Assembly: GCA_004292755.1 (NCBI GenBank)
Contig: RDXE01000049.1
Coordinates: 1-48,431 of the forward strand
Direction: 5' to 3'
DNA from: Alphaproteobacteria bacterium
GTDB lineage: Bacteria; Pseudomonadota; Alphaproteobacteria; Elsterales; Elsteraceae
Length of the DNA stretch: 48,431 nucleotides
Shown: piece after piece, positions 8,086-17,404 of the stretch
Layout: every line of letters begins with the position of its first letter
Position numbering within the stretch: the stretch's first letter is position 1
Made by a program: the position numbers and the translations under genes
Notes under the pieces: generated by a model
What the model saw: only the letters and a program-made list of their open reading frames with translations
The model's database searches: none
Told to the model about the DNA's origin: nothing

Positions 8086-11000
8086 GATGGCACCTCCATC
8101 GCCAGCGGGTCCAAGCCGACGACGCGGCGCAACGTGCGCGCGAACTGGCTTGGGGTGTACTGCTGGGCGGCCCGCTGCAGCGCAGCGCTCTGCACTCTCT
8201 CCCAGCAGTCCCGCCGCTGGTAGAGCGTCGCCATTGCAGCAGCGAAGCCATCGGCGTCGTTGGCAACCAGAAGCTCCCGCCCCGGCATCCACCCCAACTG
8301 CCGCACCAGCAGATTGGTCGCGACAGCAGGAACACCCGCACAGGCCGCTTCAATCACTTTCAACGGCACGCCTGCGCCAAACCGCGTCGGCGCCAGGAAC
8401 ACCCGCGACCGGTCATACCATGGCGTCAGGTCGTCCACGCGCCCAACCAAAGTCACCTGCTTGGAGGCGAGGGCAGCGATTTGGCGTGACTTGCATTCAC
8501 CAACAATGGCAAGCGGGATTGTGGATCCCAGTGTCTCCTCAAGGCGTGGCAATACGTGGCGACACAGCCACAGCAACCCGTCCTCGTTTGGGCTGCCAGG
8601 CGTCAATGCTCCAACAAACAAGAACCCTGTGCGCGCATCGAAGGCGGGTGGCTGCGGGTTGGTCGCCATCGCATGGCACAACACATGAACCGATCGTGCT
8701 CCACCGCGAGCGAACAGCTCGGCTTCCCGTTCGGACACTGCCAGAACGCAATCGGCAGCAGCGGCCAACTCAAGCTCCGCAGTCACCAACTCCTGAGCGG
8801 CGTTCCGCCCCAGTGGCGCACCACGAACAGCAGCCGCACCAATGTCACGCAAGGCAAACAAGGCCTCTGCATCATAGATGACCGATAGGCCCTGAAACAG
8901 AAACGGTCGTCGGCGCCGAATATCCGCCACCAGCGCCATGTTTGGCGGCCGACTGACGATCATGATGTCATAGATGCCCCGGCGTTGCTCAAGGAACGCT
9001 TCCAGAGTGGTGGCGTGCTGGCCAAGCATGACTTCCGTGGTTTCGGGAACAGTGGCGTACACCTCCTCCCACGGCTCCTCACCGCCCCACAGCGGAAAGT
9101 ACGTCAAGTGGCAGCCAACCAGCGAGTGCAGCATCAGCCGCGTGCGTGGATTGCCAGCCCCAACCGCTTGGTGGGGAACGGTGTTGTCCAGCATCAGCAC
9201 CCGTGGTGCTGCGAGTGATGCCCAGCGGTCGCGCAGCGGCAGGGCCGCGGCAGGTGCTACCCGCTGGGTGAGAGTGGCGCGATGTCGGTCTCTAAACCGA
9301 TCCTGGTTCGCCCGCGTCATCGCCGCGGCGGCACCAGAGGAGACCGCGCTGCCACCTTCCAGGTGGGTCACCACCACAGCGGGATCATAGACGACGCGAA
9401 ATCCAGCCCGGCGTGCCCGCAGGCACAGGTCGGCATCTTCGTAATAGGCTGGCGCAAAGGCTTGATCAAACCCGCCAAGGCAGTCCCACACTGGTCGGCG
9501 GATCAGCAGGAACGCACCTGAGACATACTCGGCATCGCGCACGAACTGGAACTCTGGCTGGTCAGGATGACCACCCCGCCCGTACCCGGCGGCGGAGCCA
9601 TCCCGGTAGATCAGGCACCCAGCCTCCTGCAGTGTTCCATCCATCTGGATGATCCGGCCACCGACCACGCCAATCGACGGATCCTGCGTTAACCGCTTGG
9701 TCGCTGCGGCCAGTGCCCCGGCATGGGGCAGCGCGTCATTGTTCAAGAACAGGATGAAGCGTCCGCGTGCCAGTGCCGCTCCTTGATTGGCCGCCAGCAC
9801 AAACCCAACGTTTTCCTCATTGCGCAGAACGCTAGCGCCACGCACCCGCTTCAGCACGGCAGAGGTTTGGTCGGTGGATGCATTATCAACCACTATGGTC
9901 TCGAAGCTGACCCCCCGCTGATCTGCGAGGGCGCGCAGGGTCTGCAGCGTTAACCCCGCTTGATTGAACAGCACCAGAACGACCGACACCTCAGGTGGAT
10001 CCGATGACACTGGCAGCGCCAGATCCCCCTGATCGGCCAGCCAACGCGTTGCGGTGTGCTGTGCCAGCAGGCGGTACTGGGATTTCAAATCGCCTGCTGC
10101 GGCCACCGCCCGGATCACCGGCAGCCAGTCCATCCAGGCCTCTTCCAGCTGTGCTGTGATGCGGCGGGCATCCAACAGAGGCGATGCCGCAAGCCGGGCC
10201 CGCAGCCCGTGGCGCAACAGTGATAGCGCTGCCAGATCAGACGCGGTCGCGACTGCGACGCGGACATACTCTGCCGGGTCGTTCGCGATCCACGCCTCAA
10301 GCCCAGCGGCCGACAGAAGAGCGGCACCCTGCCTCGCGGCCATGCCTTTACCGGCCAGGGTGACCACCGGGACACCCATCCACAGCAGGTCCGCCAAACC
10401 GAGGCCGCCATTGGCGGGCACGGTGTCCAGGGCAATGTCGATATCATGGAACAGCGCAAAGTGCGCCCCGTAGGGCTTGTGCTGCCGGTACACCACACGA
10501 GCCTGCGGGATGTTCGCCGCAGCAAGGGCCGCCGCCACGCGGTGCCGAAACTCCCAATCCCGCCCATGACGGCCAATGATCACAAGGCGGGACATCGGTA
10601 CGGCGGCGAGTATCTGCACCCACAGGTCCAGGCTTTCGGTTCCAATCCGAAACCCGCGAACCACGCAGCCGAAGGTGATTTGGCCGGTGGTGGTCGCGAG
10701 GGAGGCGCGAACCGTGGGGGCGCCCAGCGGGGGTAGCCACGCCCATTGCCCGCCCCTCAGCGGCAGCACGGCCTCGCTGTAGAGCGAGCGTTCATCTGCA
10801 GGCAGAGCAACGCCGTCGCTGATCAACAGATCATAGACGCCCGCACCCGTGCACCACGCCCCGATCCAGCCACACTGCAGTGGTGCAAGGCGCCGACGCA
10901 GTGCCTGCAACACCAGCGCCTGGCCGTGGAATGGGTGCGGCCCCACAGTATCGACCACAACATCCATACCGTTGGCCGCGCAGGACGCCGCGAGATCATG

Positions 11001-13610
11001 GCCTGTCAACGGGTGCACCACCACGCGCTGGCGCAGATCGGCCGGCAAGGGTGCCGGATCATCGGTGTAGAGATGCAGTTGCACCACGGCTGGATCGTGG
11101 GCAGCCAGCACTGGCAGCAGCAGCCCATGATGGACATGGGTGGCAAAGTACGCCACGCGCAGACGCGCCTCCGGTCGACCAGTCAGTTGGTCAGATGCGA
11201 CGTCCAACGCGCGCTGGTGGGTCTGGCCGAACGTGCGGGCATGGGTCAGCCCCCAGTGGCGCATGCGGCGGGCAGTGGTCTCCGCGTCATCACGCCCGGC
11301 CATGGCGGAAAGGTAGATGGCGGCCAGCACAATATCGGGATCGCCTGGGAAAGCTGCCTCGGCAGCGTCGGCAACGCGCGCGGCCTCCTCCGCGTTGGCG
11401 AAGGCAGGCAACCATTCCAGCACAATTCGATACATCGCGCGGCGGCGGGCGAGCGGGATCAACCGAACGACGTCAGCGGCTGCACCATGCCCGGCCGCGT
11501 GAAGGCGGATAGCCACCACAGCAGCATCGTGGTTTTGGCGATCCGACAGCAATACCGCTCTGGCGCGCTGGGTGGCATCCTGCCACTGGGGGGATGGATC
11601 GCGCCCGTCTGCAGCCTCCACTGCGCCTGCGACCAACAACAGCCGCGCGGCTAGGGTTTGGACCCGATCTGAGGCGGGCTGTAGCACCGGTGCTTGGTCG
11701 AGACAGGCGATCGCCTCCCCCAAGCGACCCGTCAGGGCAAGGATTTCCGCATGCTCAATCCACCGATCCGGGTGATTGGGCGTTAAGGCAATCGCCTCAC
11801 GGGTTGCCGCCTCAGCCTCAATCAGCCGGTCGTCTGCGGCCAAAACCCAAGCGAGCTGACCCAGCACATCGCTGCGGCGTGGTGCAAGGCCGCGTGCCGT
11901 TCGCAAGGCTGCTTCGGCCTCGCTCAGCCGTTGTTGATTGTGGCGTAGGTGCGCGAGGCAGCGCCAACTCTCCGCCTCCTGGGGGGCGAGCGTCACCGCC
12001 AGCTCAGCGTGCGGCTCCGCCTCCGCCAGTCGGCCCTGTGCCTGCAGGGCAAAGCTGACCAGACTGCGCACTGCCGCTTGGTTGGGATCGAGCGTCAATA
12101 GGCGCTGACAAAGCGCCTCGGTCTCAGAGGCGGCACCCGCCTCCAGCGCCAGCACAGCGCTGTGACGCAGGGCGTCTGTGTTGTTTGGAGCAAGCCTGCG
12201 CACCCGCTGCGCCAGCAAGCGCGCGCTCCGCGCTCGACCCAGCTGGTGCAGGGCCACGGACAAGAACAACAAGACATCGGGATTGGCGCGGTCCGTCCGC
12301 AACAGCCTGTGCAGATGGGGGCGGGCGTCGCGGCCCTTATGCTGACCGATCAATGCCCAGGCCAGTTGGCGCCGTGCCAGTGCGTGATCGGGTGCTTGAG
12401 CCAGCACGCACTCCATCAGCCACGCTGCGTCGGCAGCTTGCCCCAGGTGCAGCAACACTTGAGAGCGCGCGATGACCGCCGGGATCAGCGCCGGGTCACG
12501 GGCGTGGGCAACAGTGAAGCAGTGAAGAGCTTCGCGCATCGCCCCGACGGCGCGGTTCAGCTCCCCCAGAGCATACCAACCCTCAGCCCAGGCGCCCCAG
12601 CGCTGCACCACCGCATTGGCAACCACAAATGCCTGGGGCAGCGAGCCGAGTGTTCGCAAGACCAGCACGTGGGCGACCTGCAGACCAGGATCGTCTGGAT
12701 GTTGCGCCACGCCTGCCTCCAGCAGCGCAGACGCTTCTTCGACCCGACCGGCTCGGCACAGTGCCGTCACCAATCGACGCCGCGTAGACGCGTTGCGCGG
12801 TTCGCTGGTGAGGGCATGCTGCAGCAGGGTGATCGCCGCCTCGAGCATGCCCTGCTCGCTGAGCAGGTGGCCCAGCTGGGCAATCCGATGGGGGAGAGGG
12901 GCGCGGCGCGCGATGGTGTGCGCCAAGTCGATCGCATCCCCCAACCGTCCCATATCCGCCAACACCCATGCCAGCGAAACGGCTGCTTCATCAAGTGCGG
13001 GGTCGAGCACCAGAGCGCGATTCAACAGCGCTGCTGCGGCATCCAAGTCCCCGCTGCGCGCACGCACGTGGCCGAGATACCAGGTCAGAGTTGCGTCATT
13101 GGGATGACGGATCAGGGCCTCGGTGAGGGTGGCTGCTGCTTGTTTCAAATCGGTTTGGGCCTGGAACCAGCCCAGTGCGGCCGCGACCGCGCTCACATCG
13201 CCATGATGGCGGTGAGCATAACCAGCGTGATGAAGGGCAGAGGCGAGATCGTCAGCTCGAAACGCGGCCCAAGCCAGGGCAAGGCGGGCGTCTACATTGC
13301 TGTCGTCTACCGTCAGCACAGCGCGAAACAGGGCCTGCGCAAGGTCGGCGCGGCCAAGGGTCTGTGCCTCCTGGGCCCGGGTCAGCAGGCGTTCCGCGAT
13401 CGTTGGCACCTGACGCAGCACGGTGAGCAGGTCATAATCCGGGATCAAGTCGGCCGGGTCGCAATCGGGAACAAACTGGGCGTGCGGTGCTGCCAACGCC
13501 AACAGCAAGGGCGCGTTGGTGGCCCTATCCTCCGCCACGGCAGTGGCCAGCGCTGACCAATCCCCAGCGTTAAGGCAATCCCTCACAAGCTGAAGGTCTG
13601 GATGCATCAT
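8082..13610 (-). CDS. Giant TPR, OGT-like (SPINDLY), GT2 and GT4 multi-glycosyltransferase
   Basis: An 1842-residue cytoplasmic protein with four parts. Residues about 1-700 are tetratricopeptide repeats. Residues about 760-1170 resemble the bacterial O-GlcNAc-transferase/SPINDLY (GT41) catalytic region: RLRVAYFATHVHHG, an ITFGC strand, DIALDTVPANGG and LWMGVPVVTLAG. Residues about 1205-1430 form a GT2 (WbbL-like) domain with VVDNAST, FLNNDA and the YYEDADLCLRARRAGF segment. Residues about 1450-1842 form a GT4/GT1 domain with FVGALTPGSPNEDG and GAGVPLKVIEAACAGVP. GT41 enzymes attach a sugar to Ser/Thr of proteins, with the TPR superhelix holding the substrate. The GT2 and GT4 parts could extend the glycan. 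It starts 40 bases after a stand-alone GT4 gene and is coupled to two methyltransferases. Domain calls are strong; the acceptor is unknown. Confidence 0.9.
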   Translation of the reverse strand: MMHPDLQLVRDCLNAGDWSALATAVAEDRATNAPLLLALAAPHAQFVPDCDPADLIPDYDLLTVLRQVPTIAERLLTRAQEAQTLGRADLAQALFRAVLTVDDSNVDARLALAWAAFRADDLASALHHAGYAHRHHGDVSAVAAALGWFQAQTDLKQAAATLTEALIRHPNDATLTWYLGHVRARSGDLDAAAALLNRALVLDPALDEAAVSLAWVLADMGRLGDAIDLAHTIARRAPLPHRIAQLGHLLSEQGMLEAAITLLQHALTSEPRNASTRRRLVTALCRAGRVEEASALLEAGVAQHPDDPGLQVAHVLVLRTLGSLPQAFVVANAVVQRWGAWAEGWYALGELNRAVGAMREALHCFTVAHARDPALIPAVIARSQVLLHLGQAADAAWLMECVLAQAPDHALARRQLAWALIGQHKGRDARPHLHRLLRTDRANPDVLLFLSVALHQLGRARSARLLAQRVRRLAPNNTDALRHSAVLALEAGAASETEALCQRLLTLDPNQAAVRSLVSFALQAQGRLAEAEPHAELAVTLAPQEAESWRCLAHLRHNQQRLSEAEAALRTARGLAPRRSDVLGQLAWVLAADDRLIEAEAATREAIALTPNHPDRWIEHAEILALTGRLGEAIACLDQAPVLQPASDRVQTLAARLLLVAGAVEAADGRDPSPQWQDATQRARAVLLSDRQNHDAAVVAIRLHAAGHGAAADVVRLIPLARRRAMYRIVLEWLPAFANAEEAARVADAAEAAFPGDPDIVLAAIYLSAMAGRDDAETTARRMRHWGLTHARTFGQTHQRALDVASDQLTGRPEARLRVAYFATHVHHGLLLPVLAAHDPAVVQLHLYTDDPAPLPADLRQRVVVHPLTGHDLAASCAANGMDVVVDTVGPHPFHGQALVLQALRRRLAPLQCGWIGAWCTGAGVYDLLISDGVALPADERSLYSEAVLPLRGGQWAWLPPLGAPTVRASLATTTGQITFGCVVRGFRIGTESLDLWVQILAAVPMSRLVIIGRHGRDWEFRHRVAAALAAANIPQARVVYRQHKPYGAHFALFHDIDIALDTVPANGGLGLADLLWMGVPVVTLAGKGMAARQGAALLSAAGLEAWIANDPAEYVRVAVATASDLAALSLLRHGLRARLAASPLLDARRITAQLEEAWMDWLPVIRAVAAAGDLKSQYRLLAQHTATRWLADQGDLALPVSSDPPEVSVVLVLFNQAGLTLQTLRALADQRGVSFETIVVDNASTDQTSAVLKRVRGASVLRNEENVGFVLAANQGAALARGRFILFLNNDALPHAGALAAATKRLTQDPSIGVVGGRIIQMDGTLQEAGCLIYRDGSAAGYGRGGHPDQPEFQFVRDAEYVSGAFLLIRRPVWDCLGGFDQAFAPAYYEDADLCLRARRAGFRVVYDPAVVVTHLEGGSAVSSGAAAAMTRANQDRFRDRHRATLTQRVAPAAALPLRDRWASLAAPRVLMLDNTVPHQAVGAGNPRTRLMLHSLVGCHLTYFPLWGGEEPWEEVYATVPETTEVMLGQHATTLEAFLEQRRGIYDIMIVSRPPNMALVADIRRRRPFLFQGLSVIYDAEALFALRDIGAAAVRGAPLGRNAAQELVTAELELAAAADCVLAVSEREAELFARGGARSVHVLCHAMATNPQPPAFDARTGFLFVGALTPGSPNEDGLLWLCRHVLPRLEETLGSTIPLAIVGECKSRQIAALASKQVTLVGRVDDLTPWYDRSRVFLAPTRFGAGVPLKVIEAACAGVPAVATNLLVRQLGWMPGRELLVANDADGFAAAMATLYQRRDCWERVQSAALQRAAQQYTPSQFARTLRRVVGLDPLAMEVPS

Positions 13611-13649
13611 GGGAGGCCTCTGGCGAGCAAGGACGGGGTGACCGCGCGG

Positions 13650-14672
13650 TCAGACGCGGCAGCGCGCAACATGGGCGTGGATCTGCTCCAGCGCGCCGAT
13701 CAGCGCCTGCTCGCCCAGGCTGAGACGGTGGGCTGCATTGGCGAGGGCAGCTGCAGAGAGCCGCGCCCAATGCGCCACATCGAAATAGAGTTGGCGCAAG
13801 GCGGAACTCCAATCGCTGTCTGCGGCGTCCAAGTCCAGAATCACTCCTCCCTCCCCAACAGCTTCAGGTAGACCGCCACGACGGCTGGTTATACACGGCA
13901 CACCACTTAGCTGCGCTTCAATTACGGTGCGGCCAAACGCTTCTTCCCAAACACTCGGCATGAGCAGGATACGACTGTTGGCGTACAGGGCTGGCATGTC
14001 GTCGGTGGCAACCCGCCACTCGACATTCGCGAGCGCACCGAAGCGTTGGAACAGCCAGCGTCGCCAATCGAGGTCCGTTGTCCAACTTTCCACAATCACA
14101 AACGGCAGATCGGGGTTGGCCGCGGCCAGTCGCATGACCCGCTCCAAACCCTTCTCGGGGATTGGATTGACAAAGAGAATCCGATCCCCAGAGGAGGTGC
14201 CGCGATACCGGTCCCCCCGAATGACGGGGGGCAACACGACGCACTGAATGCCAAAAAAATTCCACCACCGCTCAGCAGTGAACCGAGAATTGGCAAAATA
14301 CAGAATGCGCGGGTCCGGCGGCAGAATACCGCCAATTCGATGAAGTTCGACATTGTGAAGATAAACCGCCGTGGGTCGGCCAGTCTCCACGGCGTCTGCC
14401 AAAAGATTGGCGACAGATCGCCCACTTTGGATCAGTACCAGGGCCGCATTCACATCGCGTGCGAGGGGCGCCAGCTGATGGTCTGGGTGTTGGGCGCGCA
14501 CGATGGAAACGCCGGACAAGACCTCTCGACAGTCGGATTTGTCCGTTCCGCACAGCAGAGTGACGCCATACCCGCGCGCGGAGAGCGCATGGCACAGGTC
14601 GTCGGTGCTGGTCTGCAATCCCCCCCGCGTTTCCGGAAGATGCGGGTGGGAGGAGCAAACCAGGATGTGCAT
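13650..14672 (-). CDS. GT4-family glycosyltransferase
   Basis: A 340-residue retaining glycosyltransferase with two Rossmann-like halves. The N-terminal half begins MHILVCSSHPHLPETRGG, a usual glycine-rich donor/acceptor loop. The C-terminal half contains LFVNPIPEKGLE and the E-x7-E region EEAFGRTVIEAQLSGVP, which binds the nucleotide-sugar diphosphate. No membrane segment is seen. It starts 7 bases after the FecR-domain gene ends and lies 40 bases before the giant glycosyltransferase gene, so it belongs to the same transcript. It probably adds one sugar of the glycan; donor and acceptor are not predictable. Confidence 0.88.
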   Translation of the reverse strand: MHILVCSSHPHLPETRGGLQTSTDDLCHALSARGYGVTLLCGTDKSDCREVLSGVSIVRAQHPDHQLAPLARDVNAALVLIQSGRSVANLLADAVETGRPTAVYLHNVELHRIGGILPPDPRILYFANSRFTAERWWNFFGIQCVVLPPVIRGDRYRGTSSGDRILFVNPIPEKGLERVMRLAAANPDLPFVIVESWTTDLDWRRWLFQRFGALANVEWRVATDDMPALYANSRILLMPSVWEEAFGRTVIEAQLSGVPCITSRRGGLPEAVGEGGVILDLDAADSDWSSALRQLYFDVAHWARLSAAALANAAHRLSLGEQALIGALEQIHAHVARCRV

Positions 14673-14679
14673 CGCCCTG

Positions 14680-15573
14680 CTACGAGGAGACTTGAACAGT
14701 CTGGGTGCGAACTGTCGTTGCTAAGGTTTGCCGTTCGGTGGTGCCAATCGAGTCCGACCGGGTGCTGGAGATTGTGCTGCCAACCAAGGTTGACGTGCTG
14801 GAACTCAAGCGATCATTGGCAATTGCCGATGGGGAACTAGCGGGCTGATTGCTGCCGCGGTCACTGGTTGCAATCAAGGGGGTGGTTGGTCCCGGTGTTG
14901 AGACTGGTGATCCGGTATTTCCGGGTCCGGGATTGGCCTCAAACCGGCTGCTAATCTGGGTCAACTGCTGAGGCGGGATTCGCTGTGGGCTGGTTGGGCC
15001 GCCGTTGTTGGTCGACACACTGAATCCCGGCCGCACCACGGACTGAGTGCTGCCGTTCGAGCCAGACACGCTCATCTGTTGACCAAATAAGAATGTCGCT
15101 GTGGTTTGAGTTGGGGTGGACTGCACCATCGTGATGCCACCCAAAATCTCAACAGTTGCATCACTGGTGCGAATGCGCGTGGGGTTGGTTTTGCTGTTCA
15201 GGCCACCGACGACACGCACGCTGCCGGCGCTCAACATCAAGCCGATCTGCCCGGATCGGCTCTGAGGGTCGTGGGTGAACTGGTCGACGGACAACACGGA
15301 GTCCGGGCCAATCGTGATGGACGATTGGTCCAAGAACAGGATGTGAATCACACCCTCCGGCCCAGTGCGAAACGACGCGCCGACGCGCACGACGTCACCC
15401 AACACAACCGACACTTGGTTGGTCTGATCCGCTGGATTGGCTTGTGTGGAGGCCAACACGCCCGTCACGACGCCTGCCTGATCACTCGCCGAGGCAGCCA
15501 TCGGGGTGGTCGTCATCGCGCTGGTGAGGGCCACGGCTGCGAAGAGCCAATCTTTGGAGTCTGCTGGTGCCAT
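14680..15573 (-). CDS. Exported FecR-domain protein with Ser/Thr-rich tail
   Basis: A 297-residue protein with a signal-peptide-like N-terminus ending near SASA (residues about 26-29). A FecR domain follows (about 50-150), with the typical GDVVRVGASFRTG and LFLDQSSITIGPDS segments. The final hundred residues are low in complexity, mostly Ser, Thr, Pro and Asn, with no hydrophobic anchor. FecR domains of this exported type occur with outer-membrane and CHAT-type proteins and are thought to be periplasmic or surface structural modules rather than iron regulators. It sits between the TPR/barrel gene (57 bases) and a glycosyltransferase gene (7 bases). The tail is therefore a plausible glycan acceptor, which is inference. 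Confidence 0.85.
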   Translation of the reverse strand: MAPADSKDWLFAAVALTSAMTTTPMAASASDQAGVVTGVLASTQANPADQTNQVSVVLGDVVRVGASFRTGPEGVIHILFLDQSSITIGPDSVLSVDQFTHDPQSRSGQIGLMLSAGSVRVVGGLNSKTNPTRIRTSDATVEILGGITMVQSTPTQTTATFLFGQQMSVSGSNGSTQSVVRPGFSVSTNNGGPTSPQRIPPQQLTQISSRFEANPGPGNTGSPVSTPGPTTPLIATSDRGSNQPASSPSAIANDRLSSSTSTLVGSTISSTRSDSIGTTERQTLATTVRTQTVQVSS

Positions 15574-15630
15574 GGTCGTGCCGTCCAGTCTAGGTGGTGG
15601 GAGACTGTGTGCGCTGGCGAGGCGACTGGG

Positions 15631-17007
15631 CTAGAACGTCCATAGCAGCCCTCCCCAAGCGCGCACGTTCCGATAGGCGTAGTTGGCTACGTTCGAGTGG
15701 GTGTCCTGGTATTCAACGCTGAAAATCGCAGAAACGCGGTCCAGCAATGGAATGACCTGACTGGCCCCAATCGCCCATTCGGTGTCAGCGCGCGTTGTGC
15801 CTGGCTTCACCGACGGGTCCGGTCCGGCATAGGTCCGCTGCCCGATGACTGTGTAGAGACTGGTACCCCACACCCGGTCGCCACCACCAAACGGGTTGGT
15901 GAAGTTAAAATTGTAGCTGACCCTCAATTCAGGGCCGAGGAAGGAGAAATAATCGCGTTCAGTGCTGCGATGACGCACGGTAAGATCGGTGGTTAAGGCT
16001 TGTAGCGCAGTCACCTCCAGGATCATACGCAAACGTAGAAACTGCTCATAACCACTTTGCTTTTCGGACTCTGTCGTGTCCGAACGCTTGGCAAAAACAG
16101 TGCGACGGACGTCATAGGTTGTACCGATGACAAAGCCGCCATTCTCAACCCGGTAGTTTAAATCCACACCGCCACCGGCGGCCGCCATGTACTGACGTCC
16201 GTCCAACAGCAATTCGGAGCCACCAAGATAAGGCCGCAGAGTGAGGTTCGGTAGATCAAGCGGTGCAGGTCGGAAACGAACGCCTGTGGTAAAGCTGCCC
16301 GCAGCCAAATCACGGGGGTCTGTTTTGATCCGCGTGCTGTCGTAATCAGCCCCGTTCTGATAGCGATTGACGAAGAAGCTGCCCGTTGTGACCAGGGTCG
16401 CGCTATCTTGGGACTGAAAGTCCAGTTCATGCAGGGCTTCGGCACTGAAGAACACATCAGCGCTCGGCTTGCGGCCTTGATTGGCGGGTCGGGTGTAGGG
16501 GACGCCCGCTGCCAACAACCGCTCGCTGTTGGCAGCAGCTGTCGGGTTGGATTGACCGCGCAGGCCAATCGTCAACGAGCCCGTGAAGAGGCTGCCGCTC
16601 GCCGTGCGTCGCGCCACATCTTCCAGCAAGCGCCCGGCGACGTCGCGCAACTCCCCGGTCAGGCGCGGATCGGCGAGCGCTCGGCGCAGATGCACCTCCG
16701 CCATCTGGTAGGAGGCGACGCGATAATAGAGCACGCCCAACTCCAGCCGAACCGATGGCGGCACGGTTGGGTCCAACAGCAGGCGCTCCATCGCGGCAAT
16801 ACCGCCTTCGAAGTTACCCGCTGCCACCAACAACCGTGCATAGGTCTGACCGATGGCCAAGTTCCCAGGGTTGCGCAGAACCTCCTGGAACGCCGCATCA
16901 ATTTGGGCAGAGGTGTTCGCAGTTGCTGGCACCTGCGCCGCACAGGGCACACCAGAGAGACCGAGGATGCTGATGACCAAAGCGAAGGTCGGAGCGCGTG
17001 AAGTCAT
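15631..17007 (-). CDS. TPR plus outer-membrane beta-barrel protein (SLAM/DUF560-like)
   Basis: A 458-residue exported protein. The signal peptide ends near PCAAQ (about residues 20-25). A helical TPR-like region covers about 30-140, with LGVLYYRVASYQMAEVHL as a clear repeat. From about 140 to the end come beta strands of a barrel closing with Trp-Thr-Phe, the C-terminal aromatic usual for outer-membrane proteins. This architecture is that of surface lipoprotein assembly modulators and related TPR barrels, which move partner proteins to the cell surface. It is the first gene of the operon. Its immediate partner is the FecR-domain protein, which would be the natural client. Family membership is by architecture only. 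Confidence 0.78.
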   Translation of the reverse strand: MTSRAPTFALVISILGLSGVPCAAQVPATANTSAQIDAAFQEVLRNPGNLAIGQTYARLLVAAGNFEGGIAAMERLLLDPTVPPSVRLELGVLYYRVASYQMAEVHLRRALADPRLTGELRDVAGRLLEDVARRTASGSLFTGSLTIGLRGQSNPTAAANSERLLAAGVPYTRPANQGRKPSADVFFSAEALHELDFQSQDSATLVTTGSFFVNRYQNGADYDSTRIKTDPRDLAAGSFTTGVRFRPAPLDLPNLTLRPYLGGSELLLDGRQYMAAAGGGVDLNYRVENGGFVIGTTYDVRRTVFAKRSDTTESEKQSGYEQFLRLRMILEVTALQALTTDLTVRHRSTERDYFSFLGPELRVSYNFNFTNPFGGGDRVWGTSLYTVIGQRTYAGPDPSVKPGTTRADTEWAIGASQVIPLLDRVSAIFSVEYQDTHSNVANYAYRNVRAWGGLLWTF

Positions 17008-17404
17008 TGGCCTGATCTACACAGCACAGCACCAGTTGTCTAGGAAAATTACACTACAGTAATGGACTATGAATAGCTGAATGGAACAGTTACACTGAGT
17101 TCGAGATTGGGGCTTATTGAGAGCCTCGTTCCCTATGGTGCAGAATGCTGTTGTAGACAAGCAGCCGATCGATCCATCTATTGAAGGAATCAAGATTTTT
17201 TTGCATTTCAGAGCGATAACGGGATGAAGGTCTGTTGCTGACGACGCAATGTTCTAAGCGGCTGAGGAGTGCCCGGTGGGATAATCTGCCACGGACAGAC
17301 CTATGGGCCCGACATAATCGCCTCACAGGCACTAGGGTTTGGGTCGAAGAGTGGCCAAGTGATCCGATCAATACAATACAGAACGACGAGAAAGGAGCGA
17401 TAGT
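17008..17404. other. AT-richer intergenic region, no gene seen
   Basis: About 400 bases between the start of the barrel gene and the stop of the dehydratase gene. Base composition is visibly more AT-rich than the flanks. The open frames here (for example 17114-17371 minus) lack ribosome sites and recognisable motifs. The promoter of the long minus-strand operon should lie in its left part, but no clear -35/-10 pair stands out. Confidence 0.5.

Noticed and set aside
12162-13556. 464-codon plus-strand frame opposite the giant glycosyltransferase
   Set aside because: The minus-strand product has regular TPRs over the same stretch; the plus frame is compositional noise.
17114-17371. Short frames in the AT-rich gap upstream of the barrel gene, considered as transposase remnants
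   Set aside because: No transposase motif or terminal inverted repeats could be seen on either strand.
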